A stretch of 64,000 bases of DNA from Lagopus muta (Eukaryota; Chordata; Aves; Galliformes; Phasianidae). A program made the translations under genes and the position numbers. A model generated the notes under the pieces. It saw only the letters and a list, made by a program, of their open reading frames with translations. It ran no database searches and was not told the DNA's origin. How positions within the stretch are numbered: the first letter of the stretch is position 1; every line of letters begins with the position of its first letter. The stretch spans positions 29,457,537 to 29,521,536 of the forward strand of contig NC_064440.1 of assembly GCF_023343835.1 (NCBI RefSeq), in the 5' to 3' direction. Shown here piece after piece: positions 40,341 to 62,125 of this stretch.

Positions 40341-41085
40341 ATTATAGAATAACTTAAGTTGGAAGGAACTCTGGATGCCATCTACCCAACTCTGTGTTCA
40401 AAGCAGGTCCCAGAGCAGGTTAGTCCATTCTGTGCATTGAATACCTTAACGATGGGAATTCCACTGGCTCTCTGCCTGATGTATTCCAGGCTTTGATCAC
40501 CTTTGTGCTAAAAAAAAAAAATTGTGGTTATTAGAATTTCTCATGTTCCTACTTCTATTTTCTCTTCTCCCATTACTGTGCATCTAGAAGAGTCAGGTTC
40601 TGTTTTCTCTGTCTCCTCTGAAAACATTGAGGTCTCCTCTCAGTTTTCATTTCTCCAGGCTCAGCAGGCCTTGCTCCCTCAGCCTTTCCTTTTATGTTGT
40701 GTGCTGTAGCTTTGTGACCATCTTGGTGGCCCTTTGCTGGACTCTCTCCTGTATCTCAGTGTCTTTCTTCTCTGGAGCAGACAAAAACCAATCACAGTAC
40801 TCCAGATGCAGTCTCACAAGAGCCAAATAAAAGTAAATAATCACTTTTCTGGGCCTGCTGGCTACACTCTCATTATCACAACCCAGGATGGAAATGGCCT
40901 TTTTTGCTGCAGTGATGTGCTGCTTCATGCTCAGTTGCTTCATGTTCAGCTTCTTGTCTACCATGTCCCCCACACTCCATTTCATCAGCACTACAGCCTA
41001 GCCAACTGTCCCCCAGCCTGAGCTGTTGAATGGAGACATTCCCTCCCAAATGTAAGACTTTGTGTTTGCTTCTGCTTGACTTTTT
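40341..41085 (-). mobile_element. CR1 fragment, antisense, about 0.75 kb
   Basis: Opens with the reverse complement of a CR1 tail (GATTATAGAATAACTTAAGTTGGAAGGAA) and keeps antisense landmarks in order: 'GAGCAGGTTAGTCC', 'TTCTCCAGGCTCAGCAGGCCTTGCTCCCTCAGCC', 'CCCTTTGCTGGACTCTCTC', 'CAGTACTCCAGATGCAGTCTCAC', 'CCCAAATGTAAGACTTTGTG'. A run of 12 A interrupts it near 40509. Apparent reading frames inside are CR1 remnants, not genes. Confidence 0.9.
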
Positions 41086-44000
41086 TTAGAAATGTTCACT
41101 GCACATTTTTCATTTTATAAGTGGGCTCTTTTGCTGAGACTTGATTTCCATAACTAATCATTTGAGTGCAGCACAACTTATGCCACTGAGCATAATGGTT
41201 CCATGAAAAAAAAAAAAGTACTTTAGCCAGTTATCTGGGTTAGGATAATGCCATCCGTTTGGGAGAGCTGGCCATAATAATATGGTGGAGAAGTACTATA
41301 GTAAGATAGCAGCAAGCTATCAGCCATATTTATGTTTTTTTCTTAGCTCTATTTCAGCTAATGAGTAAATTTGTGCTTAAGATACTGATTGAAAAAAGCT
41401 GTGCAAATACTGCAAGCCACATTTTCTGCTCTGATGGAGGAGTGCCTGCAGAAAGCAGAAAGTGAGAGCTAAGACCACCATTCTGACCAGAAGCTACAAA
41501 ACATCCTGAGGCAGTGAGAATTTTCCCTTGTCACTGAGCACAGCTGCTATACTATGTGGTGCCAACAGACTCTGCAGACAGCTTTGAATATTAGCAGGGG
41601 TCTTCCAGGTAGCTTCTCTGTATTATGATTGAAACCATTGGTGTTGGTAAGGGAACAGAGAGTGAGTGCTTTCCCTGGTACTTCATTCCTTTAACTTCTC
41701 AGATAAATCAGAAAAATAACTATTTGCGTGTATATTCTAGTTAGAGCCACTATAAAAGAAATTGTAGAACAAATTTACTTTCTCAGGCTTTCTATTTCAT
41801 TTTTTCCAATGCTTATAATGATAAATACATTTCAACAAAAAATCCTGAGAATGGGCAGAGCTTTCTACAGGAACAACTGAAACAATAGCTGGCCATTACT
41901 AGTGTTAATGAAGTCATCTACCAGGTGACAAGAAGGTATCAGATGGGGCCTGGAGAGTAAAACTACTGTTTCAAAAGCTATGGCTCGAATTTGTTAGAGT
42001 TGAAAGCTAAGTAATTGTAGAATGATAGTTAATTAATAGGTGGGTTATTATGATAATCAGTGTAGCACTAGCTCCAAGGGATTATATTGCCAAGTGGGAA
42101 AAGGCTGACTTATTAATTCCTAATAAGATACAGCAGCTTAGTTAATCACGGTCTAACATCAAGAACACTCAGGTGCTAGTACAAGTCTTTCTCTCATACC
42201 TATAAATGCACACAGGAATCTTCTGTGCAGTTTTTGCTGAAGATATATTTGGCTAAGTATTGTGTCCCACTGCAGTCCCGCTCACACAGGGTACTCCATA
42301 TGGGCCTCACTCATCTTTGTCCACCTGCAACAGTGGTGCTGACAAAACTGATGGCTTTTGAGGTTGATGGTAGTTTTATAATTGCAGAGCAGATTATTTC
42401 ATTTCCAGGCATAATCTTATTTTCTCATTTAATTCAAACTGTTGCTCGTACTTTATGCTTTGCCTTCCAAAAAATTAGTTTAAAACTATGGCTAATTTAG
42501 ATATAAGTGAATATCAGCTCCAAAAACTGAACATGTTTATGTAAGGATGGGCAGCACACCCAGAAACTGAAATTGATAGTGCATGTGGGTGTCACAGAAG
42601 ATGCTCTTCTGAAGGATTTCTTTTTTTCTGCTTGGGATCACAGACAGTTCAGTTCCAACTAATGCAGGTCATAAGAAGCTTTTATTCTCCAGTTCACTTC
42701 TGTTCTGAAAAGTCTTTCAAACATTGTCTTAAATCTAGGATTTTTTTTGTTTTCTTGAAGCCAGTGGACGTTAAATACAGGCCAGAATTTAAAAGTGTGG
42801 GTATTTTTCTTGGCACGGAATCAGAATATAATATTACAGAGAGGTGAACAAGGATATCAAAAATCTGACTATCTTAAGGATGTGAAGTGTGATCTTCCAT
42901 GGCAGTTGCACAAGAGAAGAATACCTTCTACTTACAACAGGGTGTTTTGAAGAGATGCCAATACTTCCTGACTTACTTTCACATTTGATTTAATTGCATG
43001 TGTCAAAATTCCTGAACTAAAAGCTAAAACCAAAACTCATAGGTGTTAGAAGGCTGTAGGGAAAATAACAAATCTAAATGTTTTCATATTGCCTACTGAA
43101 ATATGGACAGGAAACCAAATGCTGTTTCTTTCACATCATTGTATTGTTCAGTAACAGAACAGTGACACCCTGGAGGTGACAGATTGCAGCAAGGTATAAT
43201 GAAGAAAACTAAACCAAATGAACCTGGCTTGCAAATAGGCCGTTATCTCACTAGTGAGAGTCATTTCAGACTCCTGCTCAGTACAAAGTGTTCAAATTCA
43301 AGTCAGTAATTTTGCACTCTCGAGAATTAATGCTCAGTACGTTAGAAGGAGTCTGCAGAAATCTCACTGCTATCATTTCAGTGTGAAACATGCACTCATT
43401 ATCAGTAGATCAGGTGCTTTCCTTTATTTTGACTTCTTTTTTTTCTCAGTTGGTCAAAGATGCAGTCATTATTTGTGTTTTGGGTACAGTGTTTCCTTAT
43501 GGCTGAAAATGATCTGACAAAAGGAGTCTCTGAAACACGTTGTTACATTTTAAACAAGTGTTTTGTTCGCTAGCTAGGCTATCACTTCCATTGCAGATGT
43601 CTCACTTCCATTACAGATGTCTTGGATTTAGCATGTGATCAGAGAGCTGGTTCAGCCTTCTGATTGGGAATTTTATATAAGCTACATCAATCATAACCCC
43701 CCCAAATAAACTGCTACATTCTGAGTTTGCTAGAGCCTCTAAAAGGTTCCCTGACAAGGGTTTGTCACAGGCATCCATCACTGGTAGTGAGGTACCAGTA
43801 GACACATAACACCATGAGTCTTAGAGAAAGGTGGGAGGGATTAGACATTTCCTTAATGTAGGTATGTGTAGATATTCAGGTTACCTAAATATCAGTGAAG
43901 ATAATGGTTTTTGAGCCAAAAGCTCTCTCTCTGAATGGGAGCATAAAACCTAAGAAACTTAAGAGATTTTTCTCCAGCTCATCCCCACCTGGTTCTCTGT

Positions 44001-44672
44001 GCAAATGTTGTGCAAGCTCTGGACTCTGAGTGTCAGCTGGTACAGAGATGTTAGTTCTGAGAGCTGGATGGATGGGCTTGTAAGCAAGAGAGCCACCGTG
44101 CTCCACTCCTGAGTCACAGCAGGGACCAGCTTGGTCAAGGGTTCTGTGCTTCACCCTCTAAAAAACCTTCTTGTGTAAATGAATGAGTAAAAAACCACTT
44201 TGCACACTAAGAGTGGAGACTTTATGAAGAATGGTAGCATCACAATAATTAAACATGAAACCTCTCAGCTGAGTGTAATATCTGAGCTTACATGAGTTCT
44301 TTCAATATTATTCACACCTCTTTGGTTGAATCCAAGATGACATTTGTTGGAAGTATTTTGTAAAATTGCTGTTGCTCTAGATTTGGAAGTTCTATTGCAA
44401 GAACAGAAACCAGCTGCCACTGATGTGGGCAGTGGTTTAATGCCAAACATATTATTTCTTATTTTTCAAGACGTGTCTTTCCTGGAAGTGTATCTTTGAA
44501 CATTCTTTGCATCATTGTCATGCGCTTAGCTGCTGCTAAAACCTTTTCTGTTGTTGACGTCTTGTAGCTGAGTTGTCCTTTCTGCCAGGCAGGTTAAACA
44601 TAAGATGACTTTCTTACTTATGGGCAGACGTCCCATTAGAAACATTTTGAAGAATATTTGTGTCTTCTGAAT
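41086..44672. other. Gene-free interval, 3.6 kb
   Basis: No exon, RNA gene or named repeat recognised. Contains a short imperfect direct repeat of CACTTCCATTGCAGATGTCT (about 43585-43622). Confidence 0.5.
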
Positions 44673-44920
44673 TAGGGAGGGAAGATTTAGGTTGGATGTC
44701 AGGGGGAAGTTCTTGACAGAGAGAATGGTGAGGTGCTGGAACAGGCTGCCCAGAGAGGCTGTGGATGCCCCGTCCCTGGAGGTGTTCAAGGCCAGGTTGG
44801 ATGGGGCCCTGGGCAGCCTGGTCTAGCATGAAATGGGGAGGTTGGTGGCCCTGCATGTGGCAGGGGGGTTGGAGATTCACGATCCTTGAGGTCCCTTCCA
44901 ACCCGGGCCATTCTGTGTAT
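44673..44920 (+). mobile_element. CR1 3'-end fragment, sense
   Basis: Well-preserved CR1 terminus: 'GATTTAGGTTGGATGTCAGG', 'GGTGCTGGAACAGGCTGCCCAGAGAGGCTGTGGATGCCC', 'CTGGAGGTGTTCAAGGCCAGGTTGGATGGGGCCCTGGGCAGCCTG', 'GAGGTCCCTTCCAACCC', 'CCATTCTGTG'. It is one of the youngest-looking copies in the window. Confidence 0.95.
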
Positions 44921-47336
44921 TAAAATCTTGGTAGATTTAATCTGAAGTATAAAAATGTTACCTGTTCCAGCAGTTACATTTCTTTGTTCTTCGTAACTAG
45001 AGAGACAACATCTATCATATTCTGAAGAAAGCGGAAGGAATTAAAGATCTTTTTATCCCCTGAAGAAACTTGACTGGGAAGGCTATAACATCAACACAGG
45101 TTTTGTTGGTTCATGCGCATCTCCAGAGGGAGGCTGTAAAGAATTGAGAGATTTCTATTAAGAATTAAATGCCTTTGTAATAGCTACAATCACACTAATA
45201 GAAATTCTGAAAGGGTTTTCCTCACTTGAAGAACACACAAATCGAAGATAAATTATTTTTGGGCTGTCTAATAATCTGGAAAAGGCAGTCATGAAATAAG
45301 TAATTACATCTTCCTAGGGAAAGGCAGAGATGTAGGTAAGTTAATAAGCAGGCTGGGGTTGGCCTTGCAATAGAAGAGGCTACTGGGTTGCCCACAAACG
45401 TGTACATTCCAGTGAATGGTGGAAAGCCAGCATTATCTGCATAGCAAGGTTATCCTATAGTTTTGGTCAACCCGTGCAAACATAATCCATGGTTTTACAC
45501 ATACTGGTTGCCCTTGTTGTAAAGGAAAATTTGAACCCCACTGTTTATAACCTCTGGAAACTGAGAAACTCTTATTTGCAGACTTTCTGTATCTAAAGTC
45601 AGCACAAAGGAAAGGCCTTTTGTCTCCAAATCTCACTTTTTTTGGGTCTCCCATTCCACTCTGTCAGTGACAATTAGTCAGGCCTGGGCTCAAATCCACT
45701 GCTTTCCAATTATGTAAATTACTGCTGTAAGAATGCTGAGTCTGGACTATACCAAGTAAAACAGGTAACTCCTCTTGCACGGCTTCCAGCTACAAAACAC
45801 CTCCCTAAATGCATCTGAAATCTGTAAATGCTGTGGTGCAAAACTCCTGAGAGCCAGTCCTCCAGTAGCAAGACCTGCCTCTTTAAATAGTCACAGATTC
45901 ATTTGAAAATACTCACAAAGAAATGAAATAACTTTTGGAGTTATTGGAGATGTAAGTCCAATATCTTTGGGATTTAGCAACTTTTTAGATGTAAAAATCA
46001 AAGGGCTTAAGCTCATGTCTGAGGTCAGCATTGTAAGGAATGTTGTGTGATTCCCCATCTTATGGAAAAAAAACCTGGGCACAGACAGTGTAATGAGCAC
46101 CTGGGAAAGATCATGTAGCAAAGTAGGGGCAAACTCAGGAGAACTGTGATTGCAGCTACAGATTCTGATGGACGTGTGTAAAGGACAGTGAGCGTTCCAC
46201 CAGAAATGCTTATTTGAATTTGAATTCATTCCAGTTGTTCTCTAGTAGCTAAGAAAGGTATAACCAGCAGTGGTTTTCTGGTCTGCATTCTGTTGTTACT
46301 GTACAGAGGGTAAATCTCTTCAGAATCCAGTTCTGCTGCTGCTGTGTTAGGTACAGCAGCAGGCAGGCAAGGTAAGAGTCCAGATCCATCTCATTCAGTT
46401 TCTAAATTGTATCAGCATCCAGAAATGCCACCGGGTACAGGGATAGAAAAGGTGCAGTCAGCTGTGTTGCCCTGTGTGGGGATCACACAGGCGTCTCTCA
46501 GTGCTGCCACAGAGCTCACTGCTCGAGGCACAAGGCACTTAGATGCCAGAAGAATGCAGAGCTCATTCAGTGCTTCTGCTTGCAGACACACCTGAACTGC
46601 CGGCAAAGGTGCAAGGGCAGCAGTTGAGAACTGGACGTGACACTAGCTCAGTATCGGGTGATTCTGATATTCTCTAAATTACTTATCTAGTACCGGAGAT
46701 TAAAATGTGAACTTTTAGGAAAATCTTAGGAGAGGTTGTAGGAATTTTTTTATCTGCTAGTAAAGGAGAATACAGTTTAAGCACTATGACTATATGAGAC
46801 AAGCAATCAGGAACGTTTTTTAAGCCGATGTGAGAAAAGGTGTTGTGCTTTTTCTAAGGAGAACTCCATGGGAAGAAGCACTTAACTTGTCTAGGATGGC
46901 CAGTCCCATGAAAATAGTAATTTCAGGCTTCCTCTGTTTATGAGTTTTTATTTGTGTTATTTTTTACCAAGATAATTCCCCTTTATGCAAAGGATAAACT
47001 GTGATTCATGCATAGAAAGTCATCTAATTAATACAACGAATACTTTGAACATGGTCACAAGAGTGGCAAAACCAGAACAGACTATTGGTATTATGTAAGG
47101 CATTTGGCGGCCTATATAGTAGGGGAAAAGGAGAGAAAAGATTTCACACGTGAAGGAAGGAACTTTGCAGTACTACACAGTGAAAAATATATTTCAGCCC
47201 TGGCAAGCAGGAGCAGTCACAAAGTTTTCAGAAGGACAGAACAGATACTCCTCAAATATTTTCTGAGGATCCTCATGTTCTGACTATCTTTGACTATTTT
47301 CTAAGTCTATAAAGATGCTATTTTTGCTGGTGGAGG
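44921..47336. other. SLC40A1 upstream interval, no gene seen
   Basis: About 2.4 kb upstream of the AGAGG microsatellite and the SLC40A1 CpG island. No exon or named repeat recognised. An alternative upstream ferroportin promoter (as described for mammalian FPN1B) would be expected in this general area, but I cannot identify one. Confidence 0.45.
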
Positions 47337-47415
47337 GAGGAGAGGAGAGGAGAGGAGAGGAGAGGAGAGGAGAGGAGAGGAGAGGAGAGGAGAGGAGAGG
47401 AGAGGAGAGGAGAGG
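47337..47415. repeat. (AGAGG)15 pentanucleotide microsatellite
   Basis: Fifteen perfect tandem AGAGG units (47341-47415) preceded by a partial GGAGG unit: an all-purine/all-pyrimidine tract. It lies about 540 bp upstream of the ferroportin IRE. Confidence 0.98.
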
Positions 47416-47954
47416 GATCTCAGGGTAGGAAATAGGCTACTTGATCTAAGCTAGCGTCAAACGAACGGATTCACCATCCTCATTAGAAAAGCAGCTTCTT
47501 TCAGTGAAATAGACTTTGTTAGTTTATTTTGCCTTTTGAAAGCAAACAATTGGGAGCGCTGTCATTTACAGGCGTAGCCTTGTGATACTCGGTGCTTCTC
47601 TTACAACTTCAGCTTCGTGAAGCGTTCGAATGTTTGATGATCTGCCGTTTTGAAAGATGTCAGGAAAAGGGGACAAAGAACGAGCGAAGCAAACGACAAC
47701 GCCGCGAGCCACGGCTGCTGCGGCTGCCCGGCCCGCCGCGGAGCAGTGAGCGGGGCCGCCCCGGGGCGGTGCTGTGCGGAACGGGGCGGTGCGGAACGGG
47801 GCGGTGCTCGCTGCCGCCGCCTACAAAGCGCGGCGCGGCTCCGAGCCCCCAGCCTTTGCGCTTCCGGCAGAGCCGCGTCGAGCCCCCCGGGCCGGCGCTG
47901 GGCTTCTCCGCGCCGCAGGGTCCCGCCGGCGGCGGCGCATAAGGCTAGCGCTTT

Positions 47955-47985
47955 CCGACTTCAGCTACAGTGCTAGCTAAGTCGG
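47955..47985 (+). promoter_or_regulatory. SLC40A1: Iron-responsive element (IRE) in SLC40A1 5' UTR
   Basis: Canonical IRE. Lower stem CCGACTT (47955-47961) pairs fully with AAGTCGG (47979-47985). The unpaired bulge C is at 47962. Upper stem AGCTA (47963-47967) pairs with TAGCT (47974-47978). The apical loop is CAGTGC (47968-47973). The six-base CAGUGN loop and the C bulge five base pairs below it are the features bound by IRP1/IRP2. In a 5' UTR this represses translation when iron is low and releases it when iron is high. It is 76 nt upstream of the ATG, with no ATG between. Confidence 0.97.
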
Positions 47986-48061
47986 GGAAGGCAACACGGA
48001 GAGAAGCCGCGCGTCCCCCCTTTTTTCCTCCCGGCGTCGCGCACCGGCGGAGCGGGCCGGC

Positions 48062-59255
<11,194 letters not shown>

Positions 59256-61023
59256 AAGGATCCACTTCTCATACTAACTTCCCACATTAGTATCATGGTT
59301 AAGCACACATTGCCTTTTCTGACCGTGCCTAAGGTGTTTCTGTAGAGTTGAATGCGTAACTTAAACATGCAAGGAAACCTTCCCAAGAGAACTCGTTGTT
59401 CTAAAAGGAGCCTATGCAAGTGTCTTCATTTTTGGCCAGGGAAAACTCCATTGCATCTTGACGTCTGGTGTTTCAAAGGAAAGCTGGATGTCATAGGCAC
59501 TATTTGATTGTGAGATAACACTGAGTCTGTTCTTCTGCCCTGCCCCTCGTGATACCAATTAGCAGTTAAACATAGGTACTTTTCCATGAATTCCACGCTC
59601 ATTGAGCAAAAAAGACTTTTTAGTTGCTTTCCTTAGAAAACCTTGATGTGCCATGTCTGTTTTCTGTTCTTCCCCTTTCCGTTAGCATCTCCTGTTCCAT
59701 ATATTGCCCCTCTGCCTTCTCAAAAGGCTTAAAATGTCCTTGGTTTCCTGAACGGATCCATTTGTTCTGATGCTTTCCCAGAAGAGATGTCTAGTAATGT
59801 ATTTCTTGTGGCTTAACTCTACAGAAACACCTGTGTAGGTTTGGTTTTTGTTTTTTTTTGCATGTTTCCTCAAAGTTAGAGTAACTATAGGTACAAGATA
59901 TTGTATTACAGTGTTGCACTTCATAAAGTAGAACATAACCTCATTTTAGCAGAAGCTACTAATATACTGTAACATTATAAAGCATGGCTTTTTTTTTTTT
60001 TTTTGCCTTCTAGTTGCGGATGACAGATCTGCTCAGGTTTGATGTAGCAGAGAGTACTAAGGTCAGGAGTACTGGTACAGAAAAGCTGAAGTCTGGGCTA
60101 ATTTGGCCTTCGCCTCAGAGTACAAGCAGCTTTAGTTTATTTCAAAAGCTATTGTATTCAGAAACCCTATTCAAGTGTTAGGTATTGGAAAATAATGTGT
60201 ATTCCAGGCAGAAGAGATGGATTGCTTGCATTTATCTGTTTTACATTTATGTGGGCTTTGACTTGTTTTGAACAAACTGGTGAGATGTTGGATTGTGTGG
60301 CCCTCTAAAGCAGCATAAGAGAAACAGAGAATGATTCATCCCTCTGATTTAGAAGTTCTGGTGTTAGTTGACCCTACGTGTGTACTTACACAGTGCTTTT
60401 AGAGTCACTAGCCAGTTGTGCACTTTTGTGAAAACAATTCTAAGCACTTTTTCAGTACAGTTGAACCTTCTAGTGTTCTGAGTTTTCCTATGGTAGGACA
60501 GTATGACTCTAAATGTAAATCTTTGGGAAATGTTCCTTTGCCAAGTTACAAGAAATATGCAAAACCACGAAGGGTATTTTTCACGTGTTGCTGACGCGTC
60601 TTCTAGGTGGCATCACTTTTAAGGTTTTTATTTTAGGTACCGTCCTTAACACAGTCACCTGTGTTGCCAAACCTCAACCCTGGGATGTAAGACTGCAAAC
60701 TCCGTTACCGTTCAAGGCGTTACGTCGGGCTGTATCTGGGCCATCTCAAAACTTGTAACAATTGCCTAAATGGAATGTGAAAGAACCTCCAGTGGCTTTT
60801 GTCTCACGGTGTTCTGCAAGGGGAATGAAAATGAATGAATGGGAATCCAATATAAAACCCACTTGTAGCGCTCGGAGTTCTAGAACTGTAAAGTAGTGAA
60901 TTTTCTCTTCTAATGGACCAAAACCAATCATTACTGATATGTCACTGAAATGTTCTCAGGGATATTTTCACTAGTTTATAATTGTTTATATTTTGACCAA
61001 GCTTTTGGATTTTCTTCTAATGT

Positions 61024-61029
61024 AATAAA
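61024..61029 (+). terminator. SLC40A1: Candidate proximal SLC40A1 poly(A) signal
   Basis: AATAAA in the context TAATGTAATAAAGGTAAAATG, 1.77 kb after the stop. A second AATAAA follows about 115 bp later. Confidence 0.45.
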
Positions 61030-62098
61030 GGTAAAATGTGTAAATTAGAAGAGCTTTAAAATTTGTGACTCAATCCTGTATGTAAATTCTTGAGGTAAAA
61101 GGGAACTTTGCTGTCAGCAGAGCTTGAGTCAGGAGTAAAATAAAACAAGCTTATCTAGATTTATAGAATACAGATGCCCAAAGAATTAACTTTACAGTGT
61201 GTGGTAGAAGAGTAGGGTTGAACCAGTAAGGAATTTCCTAGTAGAAAATGTCTGATTTTCCAAATTTGTTGTCCTGTTTATATAATACAAATTTGGATCA
61301 ATTTTTTATATTGCTTGAAGTAAACAAAGGTAGCCTGGGTGTCTCTGTACTGTACTTGGAGGAAAATGTAAATGCCAGCATATGTATGGACTAGCTGTCC
61401 TGCAGGGAAACAAAGGTAGAAATGCTGTTTCTCGGGGGCTGCCCCCCAGGAGTACACAGGGAAATTGACCTGGGGGCTTCTTACCTCTTGTCTAAGTGGT
61501 GTTTTCGTTGTTAAGATCACTGTGGCCTTATTTCGGTAGAACAGTGGTTTGCTTCACAAGTAGTCCCACCAGGTATTGTCGCCTGGATCTCAAACCAAAG
61601 AAGTAGTATTGGGAGGGGGCTGGTCCTTCATATTTTGTATACATACTGTTCCTAGGATTTGTATGTGCAGGTATATGGCTGGAAGGCAAGACAATCTTAA
61701 AAGACCGAATAGAAATATGGATGCTAGGTTTTGTGAGGAGTAATGAGGTCCAAATTGGAAATGTAGTATGCTTTGGACCGAATCGGGAATGAGATGTTGA
61801 AGAAACGAATGCTGCTTGGGCACAACAATCTGTATGTCTTAAAAATGTACACAGACACCTGTACTGATTAGTGCTTTGAAGCAATGTGGAGCCTGAAGTC
61901 TTACTTAGCAAGACTTTCATTAAGTAAGCATTTTTGGCCTTGTATTTATTTATTTTTTTAAAATTTGTCCAATTTGGATGAAAACTGCCCTTAAAATGTA
62001 CACACTAAAAATCAATATTTCCAAAATAGCCTATTTTGTTATACAACCTTATGCTGGACATAGTATTGATTTATGTATTAATCTTGTTAAAGCTAATG

Positions 62099-62104
62099 AA
62101 TAAA
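62099..62104 (+). terminator. SLC40A1: Candidate distal SLC40A1 poly(A) signal
   Basis: AATAAA followed within 10 bp by ATTAAA and then by a GT-rich stretch (GTTTGTGTTCATCTCCGTGTG), the expected downstream element. It looks like the best-formed signal in the 3' region. Confidence 0.6.
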
Positions 62105-62125
62105 TTTGCATTAAAGAATATTTGT

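Larger units (their letters stand above)
59256..62125 (+). other. SLC40A1: SLC40A1 3' UTR (longest plausible extent)
   Basis: Sequence after the TGA with no further gene. T-rich runs occur near 59848 and 59990. At least three AATAAA signals occur (61024, about 61139, 62099), allowing 3' UTRs of about 1.8 to 2.9 kb. Several ATTTA pentamers occur near the distal end. Which end is used needs transcript data. Confidence 0.6.

Noticed and set aside
40692-40991. 99-codon minus-strand frame
   Set aside because: It is a remnant of the CR1 reverse-transcriptase end within a truncated, A-run-interrupted CR1, not a functional gene.
47341-47415. CRISPR-like or minisatellite array
   Set aside because: It is a simple AGAGG microsatellite with no spacers; CRISPR arrays do not occur in vertebrate nuclear DNA.
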